Source: Chishuiella changwenlii
GTDB taxonomy: Bacteria > Bacteroidota > Bacteroidia > Flavobacteriales > Weeksellaceae
Assembly: GCF_900142565.1 (NCBI RefSeq)
Contig: NZ_FRBH01000007.1
Span: 186,001 to 250,000 of the forward strand
Reading direction: 5' to 3'
Length of the DNA stretch: 64,000 bases
In this document: one piece after another, positions 1 to 8,860 of the stretch
Position numbering within the stretch: the first letter of the stretch is position 1
How the letters are laid out: each line of letters starts with the position of its first letter
The notes under the pieces: generated by a model
Seen by the model: the letters and a program-made list of their open reading frames with translations, nothing else
Told to the model about the DNA's origin: nothing
Databases searched by the model: none
Translations under genes and position numbers: made by a program

Positions 1-459
1 AAATATATGGTTAGTAGAACAGGTTATAATGCAGGTGTTAACGACGGAAGATACTTAAGAGTAGAAGATGTTATTTTAACTTTAGCAGAAGCTCAATATT
101 TAAGTGGTAACCAAGCAGGTGCTTTAGTTACTTTAAATAAATTAAGAGATGCTAGATATACTTCTTACGCTGGAGGAGAAACTGGTGATGCTTTATTTGA
201 AGCGATCATTACTGAAAGACGTAAAGAGTTAGCTTTCGAAGGAGATAGATTCTATACTATTAAACGTTTAATGGGTGTATCAGGAATTCCTGCAAAATAT
301 GCTCAAGGATTACAACGTGCAGGTAATGGACATAGAGCAGATGGTAGTGGAACAGTTTCACCAACTCAATCTTTACCAAAATCATCTCACTTATGGCAAT
401 TCCCAATTCCACAAGCAATTATCAATATTGATAAGATTAGCCAAACAGAGGGTTATTAA
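1..459 (+). CDS. SusD/RagB-family outer-membrane glycan-binding protein, C-terminal part
   Basis: The frame is already open at base 1, so only the last 152 residues are present and the gene begins upstream of the window. The fragment has the typical end of SusD/RagB lipoproteins: the helix segment RVEDVILTLAEAQYLSG, the signature TERRKELAFEGDRFYTIKR, and a closing FPIPQ segment followed by a short tail. In this family the lipoprotein sits on the cell surface, binds oligosaccharides (or peptides) and acts as the lid of a SusC TonB-dependent channel. The susC gene is expected just upstream, outside this window. The substrate cannot be read from this fragment. The ATG at 7 is internal. A strong terminator follows. 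Confidence 0.88.
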   Translation, partial: KYMVSRTGYNAGVNDGRYLRVEDVILTLAEAQYLSGNQAGALVTLNKLRDARYTSYAGGETGDALFEAIITERRKELAFEGDRFYTIKRLMGVSGIPAKYAQGLQRAGNGHRADGSGTVSPTQSLPKSSHLWQFPIPQAIINIDKISQTEGY

Positions 460-510
460 TAAATATTATAAGTTATCTTAAAAGATAATTTTATTAAATA
501 TTAAAAAACT

Positions 511-548
511 AAAATCATAACAGAATTTATTCTGTTATGATTTTTTTT
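511..548 (+). terminator. Intrinsic terminator after susD
   Basis: A perfect 15-bp stem (511-525 with 530-544) and a 4-base loop run into eight T. It closes the SusD transcription unit. Confidence 0.85.
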
Positions 549-667
549 ATATCATTACTTTTGAGTTAATCTGCTAACTAATAGATTATTTATAAAAAAA
601 CAATAATGAATTTAACGCTATAGATTTATTTTTTTCTATATTTATAGAGTACTAAAAAAATAGATTT

Positions 668-1327
668 ATGAAATATCTAATGACAGTCTTATTGGTTTTA
701 TCATTTATAAAATCCGAAGCTCAAGATCAAGATTCTAAGATGACAACAGGATTTTTTGGAGTTGAGATGAAAGATAACAAGAAAGATATTGTAGGCTCTC
801 CATATATTGATGCAAACTTTTCTCAATACACAATTACTGGTCATAAAACGAATGATGTACCATCATTAAGATACAATAATTATTCTGATCAAATGGAGTA
901 TATGAAAGATAAGGCTTCTTATGATTTAGATAGAGTAAATAATATGATTGTATCGCTTAGAAATGGAAATAAAACATATGTATATTTAGATGAATATTTT
1001 GTTGGAAATGATTCTAAATCTGGATATTTACAAGTTTTATTATCTGGTAGTAAGTCTACATTATATAAAAAAGAGGCTGTAATCATACAAGAAAAATTAG
1101 TAAAAGAAGATGTGATGGATGTAGGAAAAAAAATACAAGAGTATTCTACTTCAAAACCACAATACTTCTTAAAACTTAATGATAAGGTAGTTGCTGTTCC
1201 TCAGAAAAAAGGAGATTTTAATGATTTATTTACTGATAATGAATCAAAAGATTTTATAAAAAAGAATAAAATATCTTCTACAAAAGAGCAAGACTTAATC
1301 AAACTGGTTAATTTTTTAAATAAATAA
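668..1327 (+). CDS. Secreted hypothetical protein
   Basis: A 219-residue protein I do not recognise. The N-terminus is a signal peptide (residues 1-18, hydrophobic LMTVLLVLSFI, likely cleaved after SEA before QDQD). There is no lipobox cysteine, so the product should be periplasmic or secreted. The rest is hydrophilic, rich in Lys, Asp, Asn and Tyr, with no transmembrane helix and no catalytic motif I can name. The C-terminal third (residues 140-219) is lysine-rich and predicted mixed helix. It is flanked by its own upstream spacer and a strong downstream terminator, so it is probably a single-gene unit unrelated to susD. Function unknown. Confidence 0.7.
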   Translation: MKYLMTVLLVLSFIKSEAQDQDSKMTTGFFGVEMKDNKKDIVGSPYIDANFSQYTITGHKTNDVPSLRYNNYSDQMEYMKDKASYDLDRVNNMIVSLRNGNKTYVYLDEYFVGNDSKSGYLQVLLSGSKSTLYKKEAVIIQEKLVKEDVMDVGKKIQEYSTSKPQYFLKLNDKVVAVPQKKGDFNDLFTDNESKDFIKKNKISSTKEQDLIKLVNFLNK

Positions 1328-1357
1328 AAAATCCCCTCAAGACGAGGGGGTTTTTAT
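1328..1357 (+). terminator. Intrinsic terminator between convergent genes
   Basis: A GC stem (1333-1338 with 1344-1349) is preceded by an A run and followed by a T run, so it can work for both the secreted orphan (+) and, less well, the EEP gene (-). Confidence 0.8.
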
Positions 1358-1387
1358 TTTATATATTCTTCTTAAGAGTATAGAGAA

Positions 1388-2329
1388 CTATTCTATTCTC
1401 AACTCAGCTATAATAGGGAAATGATCAGATTTAATGTTTTCTCCACGATAGAAATTTGTCACATTAATAGATTTGGAAACCCAACACTGATCGATATTTG
1501 TTCTAAAAAGAGGAATAAAAGCATTCCAAGAATTATTTAATCCGAAGCCAGAACGAGCATCCTTCATTTTGTCTGATTGTACTAATTTAAAATTGGGTGA
1601 ATAAACTGTCGAATTCAAATCTCCAATTAATATAATATTAGAAATTTTCATTTCATCAATCTCTTTTTTCATTAATTGATATTGCTTATTTCTTCTTTCA
1701 AATCGTGCCTGATTTGGTAATGGAGGAACAGGGTGTGTTGCCAAAATAGAAAGAGATTTACCGTTAATTTTTAATTCTCCAATTAATGACGGATGCATTT
1801 CATCAATATAATTTTTTGTAACAATTGTATCAAAGGGAGTTTTAGAATAGATGGCTATTCCGAAATTATTATCTCGAACTTCTTCTTTAAAATAAGGATA
1901 TTCTTTTCTAATGAAATCAATATTTTTTTGCCAATCGGGAGTTAATTCTTGTAAAACTAAAACATCAGATTTCTCCGTTTTTAAATAATTCTTAAGCTCT
2001 TGAAATTCGCTATTCTGAGAAAAAATATTAATCGAAATTATTTTAAAATTTGGCTTTTCTCCTTTCGCATTTTCTCCAAAATAAAAATTTCCCATATTAA
2101 GATAAACTATGTAAGGAATTACAAAAATGGGAAGTAAAAAAAGTATATTTTTTTTCTCATTTTTTCTAATGGCATAATTATAAAGTAAACATAAAAAGAA
2201 CGCTATAATTAAAGCGTAAATAGAATAATGTACCAGCATATCAAATATAAAATATTCATAAAAACTTTTGCTGATTAAATAAATTCCTATAAATACAAAA
2301 AATAATATTTTACTCCATTTTGCTAACAT
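1388..2329 (-). CDS. Membrane-anchored endonuclease/exonuclease/phosphatase (EEP) family protein
   Basis: A 313-residue protein from the first ATG; an in-frame TTG at 2389 would add 20 residues and I judge it less likely. The N-terminal third has about three transmembrane helices (from LFFVFIGIYLI to LLPIFVIPYIVYL). The C-terminal domain has the DNase-I-like EEP fold: FKIISINIF, a metal-binding glutamate in VLVLQEL, the HPVPP segment, the GDLNS metal/phosphate motif, and the terminal catalytic SDHFPI. EEP domains hydrolyse phosphodiesters in nucleic acids, phosphoinositides or other phosphate compounds, and the substrate is not evident here. The active domain most likely faces the periplasm. 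It is transcribed alone, divergent from purK. Confidence 0.83.
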   Translation of the reverse strand: MLAKWSKILFFVFIGIYLISKSFYEYFIFDMLVHYSIYALIIAFFLCLLYNYAIRKNEKKNILFLLPIFVIPYIVYLNMGNFYFGENAKGEKPNFKIISINIFSQNSEFQELKNYLKTEKSDVLVLQELTPDWQKNIDFIRKEYPYFKEEVRDNNFGIAIYSKTPFDTIVTKNYIDEMHPSLIGELKINGKSLSILATHPVPPLPNQARFERRNKQYQLMKKEIDEMKISNIILIGDLNSTVYSPNFKLVQSDKMKDARSGFGLNNSWNAFIPLFRTNIDQCWVSKSINVTNFYRGENIKSDHFPIIAELRIE

Positions 2330-2469
2330 TTCATCAGGGTGTTTTAGTTCGCTGTAAAAGTAATGTATAATACTTACTAAGCCTCTCAAAAAATACTTAA
2401 TTCTATTATTCTTTACATAAAAATTGACCTTAATTCTTTTTGAGGCATTTAAAAAATTATATTATTCAT

Positions 2470-2477
2470 TAACTTTG
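2470..2477 (+). promoter_or_regulatory. Bacteroidota -7 element for purK
   Basis: TAACTTTG matches TAnnTTTG and ends only 4 bases before the ATG, implying an almost leaderless purKE mRNA. No good -33 TTG at standard spacing. Confidence 0.6.
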
Positions 2478-2481
2478 CATT

Positions 2482-3612
2482 ATGATAAAAATCGGAATTT
2501 TAGGAGGAGGGCAATTAGGTTATATGTTTTTGCAAAATGCATTACAGTATCCTTGTGAGATTAGTATTTTAGATCCAGCAGCCGATGCGCCATGTGCACC
2601 ACATGCTCATCATTTTGTACAAGGAGATTTTAAAGACTATGATACAGTTGTTGAATTTGGAAAAAATCTTGATGCAATTGGAATTGAAATAGAACATGTA
2701 AATGTTGAAGCATTACGCTATTTAAAATCAATTGGGAAAAAAGTAGTTCCAGATCCTGAAGCTTTGGCTATTATTCAAGATAAAGGAGTTCAAAAAGCTT
2801 TTTACACTTCAAATAATATTCCGACAGCACCTTATTTTGAGTTAGAGGATTGGGAAGAATTAAAATCTAAGCAAGATTTAAGTTATCCTATTTTTCAAAA
2901 ATCTAAAAAAGATGGTTATGATGGTAAAGGTGTACAGTTCTTAAAATCTGAAGCCGATTTAGAGAAAATGCTTCAAGCTCCATCTATTTTTGAAACTCCA
3001 GCCGATTTAAATAGAGAAATTGCTGTTGTTACAGTTGCCGACCATTTAGGTAATATTGTAACATATCCTACAGTAGAATTTATCATAAATGAAGAATATA
3101 ATTTATTAGATTATTTATTAATTCCATCTTCTTTATCTAAGGAGATTACAGATCGTGCAGAAGAAATTGCGCGTGATGTTGTAAAGGCACTAAATTCTCC
3201 TGGTGTTTTTGCAGTAGAAATGTTCTTAAATAAAGATAATTCTATTTGGGTAAATGAAACTGCTTCTCGTGTTCATAACTCTGGACATTCTACAATAGAA
3301 GCTGCTTATTCTTCTCAGTTCGATCAAATGTTGAGAACGCTAATGGAACTACCATTAGGATCAACAAAATTATTTACAACCTCTGCAATGGTTAATTTAA
3401 TTGGAATAGAAGGGGAAACGGGAACAGCAGAGATTAAAAACATCGAAAAGTTATTGGAAATACCAGGAGCTTTCTTGCATTGGTATGCAAAAGCTATTAC
3501 AAAACCTGGTCGTAAAATGGGACATGTAACTTTAGTAAATGATGATTTAGAAAAATTAAAACAAAACATAAAACAAGTTAATACAACGGTGAAAGTCGTT
3601 GCAAAAAAGTAA
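2482..3612 (+). CDS. purK: 5-(carboxyamino)imidazole ribonucleotide synthase
   Basis: A 376-residue PurK, normal length. It uses ATP and bicarbonate to carboxylate AIR to N5-CAIR in de novo purine synthesis. The Rossmann-like GGGQLGYM is at residues 8-15. The ATP-grasp core includes QKSKKDGYDGKGVQFL and ends in the NETASRVHNSGHSTIE segment, where the usual APRP stretch reads ASRV. The ATG at 2482 follows a TAnnTTTG promoter by 4 bases, so the start is well supported. It is followed after 6 bases by purE, which isomerises the product, so the two enzymes are made from one mRNA. Cytoplasmic. Confidence 0.96.
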   Translation: MIKIGILGGGQLGYMFLQNALQYPCEISILDPAADAPCAPHAHHFVQGDFKDYDTVVEFGKNLDAIGIEIEHVNVEALRYLKSIGKKVVPDPEALAIIQDKGVQKAFYTSNNIPTAPYFELEDWEELKSKQDLSYPIFQKSKKDGYDGKGVQFLKSEADLEKMLQAPSIFETPADLNREIAVVTVADHLGNIVTYPTVEFIINEEYNLLDYLLIPSSLSKEITDRAEEIARDVVKALNSPGVFAVEMFLNKDNSIWVNETASRVHNSGHSTIEAAYSSQFDQMLRTLMELPLGSTKLFTTSAMVNLIGIEGETGTAEIKNIEKLLEIPGAFLHWYAKAITKPGRKMGHVTLVNDDLEKLKQNIKQVNTTVKVVAKK

Positions 3613-3618
3613 ACAAAT

Positions 3619-4122
3619 ATGGTAGGAATTATAATGGGAAGTGATAGCGATTTGCCTATCATGAAACAAGCTGCTGAAATTTTAACAGATTTGAATATTC
3701 CATTCGAATTAACAATTGTTTCTGCTCATCGTACACCAGAACGTATGTTTGAGTATGCAAAAACTGCTCACGAACGCGGAATTAATGTTATAATAGCAGG
3801 AGCTGGTGGTGCTGCACATTTACCAGGAATGGTTGCTTCTATTACACCACTACCTGTAATAGGTGTTCCTATAAAATCTTCTAATTCTATTGATGGTTGG
3901 GATTCTATTTTATCAATTTTACAAATGCCAAATGGAATTCCAGTTGCTACAGTTGCTGTAAATGCAGCAAAAAATGCAGGAATATTGGCTGCTCGTATAT
4001 TAGGAGCTACTAATCCTGAAATACAAGAAAGAATGATTAGTTATCAACAAGATCTACAAAAAGCTGTTGAAGCTAAAATAGAGATTGTTAAGGGAGAATA
4101 TCCAAATGGATTTGATAAATAA
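3619..4122 (+). CDS. purE: N5-carboxyaminoimidazole ribonucleotide mutase, class I
   Basis: A 167-residue class I PurE that converts N5-CAIR to CAIR. The signature motifs are present: [11 protein letters not shown] near the N-terminus, SAHRTPERM, and [12 protein letters not shown], which together form the active site at the octamer interfaces. Length and motif order are standard. It starts 6 bases after the purK stop codon, so it is co-transcribed with purK. The operon ends in an unusual long palindrome. Confidence 0.97.
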   Translation: MVGIIMGSDSDLPIMKQAAEILTDLNIPFELTIVSAHRTPERMFEYAKTAHERGINVIIAGAGGAAHLPGMVASITPLPVIGVPIKSSNSIDGWDSILSILQMPNGIPVATVAVNAAKNAGILAARILGATNPEIQERMISYQQDLQKAVEAKIEIVKGEYPNGFDK

Positions 4123-4141
4123 AATTTTACATCAAAGTATT

Positions 4142-4187
4142 ACATAAACTAAAACCCTGCAAATATTTGCAGGGTTTTAGTTTATGT
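4142..4187 (+). terminator. Perfect 46-nt palindrome, purE terminator
   Basis: Bases 4142-4187 are a perfect inverted repeat with no spacer; the GC core is ACCCTGCAAA with its complement. As RNA it would form an about 21-bp hairpin. T residues lie inside the distal arm rather than after it. Confidence 0.65.
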
Positions 4188-4308
4188 AAAAGTTGCTTTA
4201 TATAATATATTGACTTAAATATAATATTGTTATTTCTTATATATAAATAAAAAAATGAATAATATTAATTAAATTTATCGCACCAATCTTAATTATAAAA
4301 ATCCTAAA

Positions 4309-5283
4309 ATGAGAATTTATTCATATTATCTCTTTTTTATACTGAGTTCTGTTTTAGCTAACTCCCAAACAAAACGTGATAGTACAAATTTTATTTCTTA
4401 TGAATCAGACATTATGATTCGTTCTAATTTTTATACAAATAGAGAAGCATACTTTTACACGTACGAAAATAATAATATACATCTAGTTACAAATAATAAA
4501 ATTTATACATCCCTATCATTAGATTACGAAGTAATTAGTGTAGCGATTGGTTTTGCACCTAATATTATTTCTAGAAATAAAAATGATAGTTTAAAAGGTA
4601 AAAGCTCTTTTACTCAAATTAGTTTCAGTATGTTCCCTAAGAATTTTATACAAACTTTTGGATATAAGAGAAACAAAGGATTTTATTTGACGAATACAAT
4701 AGAATATGATCCTAATTGGAGAGAAGGCATAGATCCCTATATACAATTTCCAGATTTAGAAATACAAGAATTTTTGGGAAGTACTTCTTATGTTTTTAAT
4801 AAAAATTTCTCTGTAAAAAGTATTTATTATCAGAACGAATGGCAAAAGATAAGTAGTGGAAGTTTGATAACATCTTTGGATTATAATTTGACTGTAACAC
4901 GTGATAAAATAGATGGAAAAATAAATCGAGACAACTTATTTAATTTCGGGATTAATATTGGTTATCATTATAATTGGATCGTCTCTAAAAATGTAAATAT
5001 TTCTCCTCATATCTATGTAGGTTTAGGAGGAAAGAGTGAAACTGAGAATAATATGTATTTAGATAAACGTACTGGTGGAGGTTTATTTGTGGGTTATAAT
5101 ACAGATAAATTTTTATTTGGATCAAAAATTAACTTATCATTTTCACGCTATAAAATTAATTCGGGAGAAAGGGTTGAAAATGATATTATAAATGGATTAT
5201 TTTACATTGGGTTTCGTTTTAAACCGCCTAAAGTAATTTCTAAAAATTATGATAATTTACAGAAAAAAGTACCTTTTTTGTAA
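4309..5283 (+). CDS. DUF4421-like predicted outer-membrane beta-barrel protein
   Basis: A 324-residue protein with a signal peptide (cleavage probably after ANS, near residue 19). The body alternates polar and hydrophobic residues with many aromatics, typical of a transmembrane beta-barrel. Segments such as YTSLSLDYEVISVAIGF, IDPYIQFPDLEI and SIYYQNEWQKISSGS resemble DUF4421, a Bacteroidota family of unknown function; I recognise this from memory and did not search it. Expected in the outer membrane. The final 30 residues are charged and lie outside the barrel. It is a single gene with its own promoter region and a hairpin terminator shared with the convergent YceI gene. Confidence 0.72.
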   Translation: MRIYSYYLFFILSSVLANSQTKRDSTNFISYESDIMIRSNFYTNREAYFYTYENNNIHLVTNNKIYTSLSLDYEVISVAIGFAPNIISRNKNDSLKGKSSFTQISFSMFPKNFIQTFGYKRNKGFYLTNTIEYDPNWREGIDPYIQFPDLEIQEFLGSTSYVFNKNFSVKSIYYQNEWQKISSGSLITSLDYNLTVTRDKIDGKINRDNLFNFGINIGYHYNWIVSKNVNISPHIYVGLGGKSETENNMYLDKRTGGGLFVGYNTDKFLFGSKINLSFSRYKINSGERVENDIINGLFYIGFRFKPPKVISKNYDNLQKKVPFL

Positions 5284-5285
5284 AA

Positions 5286-5325
5286 AATAAACTCTCTAAA
5301 ACTAATACGGTTTAAAGAGTTTATT
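5286..5325. terminator. Bidirectional hairpin between convergent genes
   Basis: AATAAACTCT at 5286-5295 pairs with AGAGTTTATT near 5314-5323 around an AT-rich loop. It lies between the DUF4421 gene (+) and the YceI operon (-). Confidence 0.55.
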
Positions 5326-5350
5326 ATGCACTAAATATTTATTTACTTAC

Positions 5351-5896
5351 TTATTGTTTTGATAATACAAAGTTATATTTGACATCTACTTCTTCTGCTA
5401 TTTTTTTCATAACCATTTTAGGAATAGTTACCTTATAATCTGCAGGTTTAACTTTAAATGCTCCTTTAACAATTATTTTATTGTCCTTTAGTGAAACAGA
5501 AGCCAACGTATTTATTTCTTTTGCAACACCATGAAATGTTAGAGTTCCTTTAATATTATATTTTTTTGGAGTTGCTGAAAGATCAGACAATTTAAAAGTT
5601 ACAATTTTACCTTTAAAAGTTGTTTTAGGATATTTTGCAGATTCTGCATAATTTTCGTTAAAATGTTCCTCCATTAATTTCACAGAGAACTTAAAATTAT
5701 TCACCACAGTTACAGAAGCAATTGCTCCTGTCTCAGCATCAATTACTGTTGTGTTATTTTTATCTACAGCATTTATATCCTCAAACATTGGTACAGATGC
5801 AGAGAAAGATAGGTTTCCTGTTTTCGTAATGTACTTTTGTGCAGATAATAAACTTGTAAATAAGATTGCAATAACTAATAAAATTTGTTTTTTCAT
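5351..5896 (-). CDS. YceI-like domain protein, periplasmic
   Basis: A 181-residue protein with signal peptide MKKQILLVIAILFTSLLSAQ. The mature part has the YceI pattern: residues from KTGNLSFSA, a central AKYPKTTFKGKI segment, and KYNIKGTLTFHGVAKEI. YceI-fold proteins are lipocalin-like beta-barrels that bind isoprenoid or other amphiphilic molecules in the periplasm. It is the last gene of a three-gene operon with a c-type cytochrome (5 bases upstream) and a DUF5777 barrel, a set that recurs in Bacteroidota. The context suggests a periplasmic redox or quinone-related role, which is inference. Confidence 0.88.
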   Translation of the reverse strand: MKKQILLVIAILFTSLLSAQKYITKTGNLSFSASVPMFEDINAVDKNNTTVIDAETGAIASVTVVNNFKFSVKLMEEHFNENYAESAKYPKTTFKGKIVTFKLSDLSATPKKYNIKGTLTFHGVAKEINTLASVSLKDNKIIVKGAFKVKPADYKVTIPKMVMKKIAEEVDVKYNFVLSKQ

Positions 5897-5901
5897 AATT
5901 T

Positions 5902-6258
5902 TTATTTTTCTGTTAAACCTTTATTTTTCCAGTCTATGATTGTATTAATTTCTGTATTTGGCATCCCATTAGGAGGCATACGAAATGGATCACCAGCTGG
6001 ACGTTGTATCAAATCTATAATACGATCAATAGACCTTGTTACTTGTTGATAATTATTTAATGGTACCGATGATGCTCTTCCACTTGGAGAATGACAACCT
6101 GTACATCTAGTTTCAATAATTGTTTTTACTTGTCCTTCATAACTTATTGTATCTGTTATGACAGTTCCAGTAGAAATATCTTCGAAAGTGTTGCTATCGC
6201 ATGACCATATAACAGCTACTATAACTGCTATTATTACTGTTAAAATTTTACTATTCAT
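5902..6258 (-). CDS. c-type cytochrome lipoprotein
   Basis: A 118-residue protein with a lipoprotein signal ending in VIWSC (Cys20), so it is membrane-anchored and exported. One heme-c site, CTGCH, lies at residues 52-56. Methionines in FRMPPNGMP about 40 residues later are the likely axial ligands. This is the small cytochrome c / planctomycete-type heme-binding pattern. It should carry electrons at the periplasmic face. The start lies 2 bases after the DUF5777 stop and YceI follows after 5 bases, so all three are translated from one mRNA. The electron partner is unknown. Confidence 0.87.
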   Translation of the reverse strand: MNSKILTVIIAVIVAVIWSCDSNTFEDISTGTVITDTISYEGQVKTIIETRCTGCHSPSGRASSVPLNNYQQVTRSIDRIIDLIQRPAGDPFRMPPNGMPNTEINTIIDWKNKGLTEK

Positions 6259-6260
6259 AA

Positions 6261-7106
6261 TTAAAATACTCTATATAAGTTAAATCCAAAAAATACATTT
6301 CCCTTTCCCCAATTACCAGAAGCATTTGTTAAGTAACCGATATCTGAATTGAATCTGGAGTTAGAAAATAAAAGTTGAAATACATGTCCTCCTGTTTCAA
6401 TGTCCAAGCCTAAAGAGAAAGGATTTTTATAAATACTAGAATTAGAAAAATTTACGAAATACTCTGTATTTACAGATATCCTTTTAGATAGTTTGTATCT
6501 ACCTCCTAAACCTGTAAGAAATTGATCTTTTTCTTCTTCTTTAGGCTCATAAAGATTTTTATGAACAAAAGATGGAGAAAACTGCAATGAAAAGCTTTCA
6601 CTGAATCTTCTAGAAACTAATGCTTGAGAGAGATAAGATAATCGATTAGAAAATTTTAATCCAGGATAGTCATCTTTACTCAAATCAGAGTTAACAGCTA
6701 ATACATTGTATCCAACTATTTCTACAGGGAAGTTTTCGGACTGTTTAGCAATACGATACTTGATTCCTCCTTCGTAAGTTTTTAAAAGTGTTTCTCGAGA
6801 AAGACTAAGAGATAAATTATCTGTTAATCCGTAAATAAAACCAATTTTCGTAGAAGCATTATCAAGACCGAAAAAGTTGTCAAATCCTTGACTAACATCT
6901 CCAAATCTATGGGCGACAACAGAGTAAAGATCTCCTTTTGAAGCTAATTTTGTAGATTGTCCTGTTACAATTTGTAATCCCTTAAATGCAGGAGGAATAA
7001 ATCCTGTTTCGGTAGTAGTCTCTATTTCTTCTAATAAATCTTCTTCCTGTGCATAAATAAAAGGAGAAAATATCATCATAAGAAATAGAATAGTATTCTT
7101 ATTCAT
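6261..7106 (-). CDS. DUF5777-family beta-barrel protein
   Basis: A 281-residue protein with a signal peptide (cleaved after YAQ, residue 20). The mature chain begins with an acidic stretch (EEDLLEEIETTTE) followed by FIPPAFKGLQIVTGQSTKL and a series of amphipathic strands ending in FFGFNLYRVF, whose terminal aromatic residue is typical of outer-membrane barrels. The N-terminal motif resembles DUF5777, usually found with a cytochrome c and YceI as here. It is the first gene of the operon. A role as outer-membrane partner of the cytochrome is inference only. Confidence 0.78.
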   Translation of the reverse strand: MNKNTILFLMMIFSPFIYAQEEDLLEEIETTTETGFIPPAFKGLQIVTGQSTKLASKGDLYSVVAHRFGDVSQGFDNFFGLDNASTKIGFIYGLTDNLSLSLSRETLLKTYEGGIKYRIAKQSENFPVEIVGYNVLAVNSDLSKDDYPGLKFSNRLSYLSQALVSRRFSESFSLQFSPSFVHKNLYEPKEEEKDQFLTGLGGRYKLSKRISVNTEYFVNFSNSSIYKNPFSLGLDIETGGHVFQLLFSNSRFNSDIGYLTNASGNWGKGNVFFGFNLYRVF

Positions 7107-7485
7107 ATTTATAGATTTAATGCCCCGTCATCAAATAGAGTACCAATGAGCTCTAAATCAATAATTAATATTTAATAAGAATTTATTTAGATTAACTTCA
7201 TATAGCAACAATCTTTTTAAGCAGTATTTTTCTCAAAATTTTAATTTAGTATGTATATGATGATTGATTAAGAGTCATAAAAAAACTTCATTTTTCGATA
7301 AAACATTTTTAAATGCATATATAGTTGATTAAGTATTGATAGGAGTGTTTTTTTAATGGTTAAGTATTGATTTTCAATTTTTAAAGTGTAAAAATTGTAG
7401 TATTTTTTATGTTAAAAAAACTGTGAAATTTTGAATATAGAAGAAAAATACTGATTATTGCGTACCTAAATCTACTACCTAAAAA
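7107..7485. other. 379-bp AT-rich divergent promoter region with 12-bp direct repeats
   Basis: No gene is visible. This region separates the DUF5777 operon (-) from the porin/symporter unit (+). It holds two exact copies of TTAAGTATTGAT at 7329-7340 and 7360-7371, spaced 31 bp (about three helical turns), a plausible binding site for a regulator of the porin operon. No convincing TAnnTTTG element was found close to 7486. Confidence 0.45.
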
Positions 7486-8829
7486 ATGAAGAATAAATTA
7501 TTAGCATTTGTTTTGCTTTTGTGTTCATTTTCTTATTCTCAAGAAAAGAGTGAGATAGATGAACTTAGAGAAGAAATAAAACAATTAAAAGAGAAAATAG
7601 ATAGCAATTCAACTTCTATAAAACACATTCAGGATAATCCAATACCTGCAGACGAATTAAAATCACCAGCTCGCATAAAATTTTCAGGTGGAGGACTTCT
7701 TCGATTTGGTGAATGGGATGTGAATCAACAAAGAATAAACCCCAAAAAAGGCTTACATTACAAAGACAGAGATAGATTTTGGAGTCGATTTAATTTTTAT
7801 CTGGGAACAGATATTAAATTAACAAAAGATATCGATTTCCATGCTCGTATAAGAACCGGAAACAAACAGTATTCTTTTATTTCTTTTGGAGGAAATGATG
7901 ATGAAAGATTGAATGTTTTACTAGACGAATTTTGGCTTAACTATTCCTATAAATTTACAGATTTAAGGATAGGTAGGCAAAGTGCATCTAGAATTTGGAA
8001 TAATCAATCTGGCGTAATGTTCGACATTCCAACTCATGATGGGGCAACTATTGTATCTGATTTTAAATTAGGGAGTGATTTAAATCTAAAATCTAAAGCT
8101 GCTTACTTTGTAGAAAGATATGCGAATAATGCTCCTTTAAAAGATCAAGGAAAAATGTATGGTTTTTCTTTAGAATTATCTTCTACGATTGCGAATGCTA
8201 TTCCTTGGAAAATATCTAGTGGAATTATAAAAGCGGAGGCATTACCAACTAGATATAAAAATGATTTAGCACAAACAGGAAATGGAGTAACACTCTATAA
8301 TGATGGTGATTTGGCACCAGATTATTCTATTTGGGCAAGTCAATTTAATATAAAATTTAAGCAATTTTACGGTTTATCATTAATAGTAGATTATTATAAT
8401 AATTTAAGAAAGTATAATGAGAACCCAATTTCTCACATGATTTACGATATAAATGGAAACAATTCTTATTCGAATCGAAATGAATATGATTCTTCTAAAA
8501 GTGTAGATTTTACAAAACAAACCCAAGGTTTTGTTGCAACCATTGCAATAGGAGATCAAGCAATAGCAAAACAAATTTATGCAGGTATATCTTATCTATA
8601 TATGGAAAAGTACGCTGCGATGGACTATTTTGCTCAGTATGACTTTTCGCGTTGGACATCATCAAATATTAAAGGACCAGAATTTTCTCTTGCTTACAAA
8701 TTAAATAAATATTTAAAACTACGGTCTAGATTATTTATAGCAGAAGAAATAAAAGGACTAAATGCTATAGATACTGATTTTAAAAGATCTGGAACAAGAA
8801 TAAGAATTGATATGAATATTAATTTTTAG
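7486..8829 (+). CDS. Putative porin (Porin_5-like)
   Basis: A 447-residue outer-membrane protein. A signal peptide (cleaved after SYSQ, residue 18) is followed by a short coiled coil (EIDELREEIKQLKEKID, about residues 22-40), as in trimeric porins where it anchors the barrel to the cell wall. The remaining 390 residues are beta-strand-rich, with strands such as FWSRFNFYLGTDIKL, the conserved LLDEFWLNYSY and LRIGRQ segments, and a terminal IRIDMNINF ending in Phe. It resembles the putative porin family PF16930. The next gene, a dicarboxylate/amino-acid symporter, starts 31 bases downstream, so the porin probably supplies the same organic acid across the outer membrane (inference). Confidence 0.82.
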   Translation: MKNKLLAFVLLLCSFSYSQEKSEIDELREEIKQLKEKIDSNSTSIKHIQDNPIPADELKSPARIKFSGGGLLRFGEWDVNQQRINPKKGLHYKDRDRFWSRFNFYLGTDIKLTKDIDFHARIRTGNKQYSFISFGGNDDERLNVLLDEFWLNYSYKFTDLRIGRQSASRIWNNQSGVMFDIPTHDGATIVSDFKLGSDLNLKSKAAYFVERYANNAPLKDQGKMYGFSLELSSTIANAIPWKISSGIIKAEALPTRYKNDLAQTGNGVTLYNDGDLAPDYSIWASQFNIKFKQFYGLSLIVDYYNNLRKYNENPISHMIYDINGNNSYSNRNEYDSSKSVDFTKQTQGFVATIAIGDQAIAKQIYAGISYLYMEKYAAMDYFAQYDFSRWTSSNIKGPEFSLAYKLNKYLKLRSRLFIAEEIKGLNAIDTDFKRSGTRIRIDMNINF

Positions 8830-8860
8830 ATAAAATAACTCACATAAACCTTTTTTAGAT

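Noticed and set aside
2330-2389. TTG start adding 20 residues to the EEP protein
   Set aside because: Possible but less likely than the ATG at 2329, which starts just before the first membrane helix.
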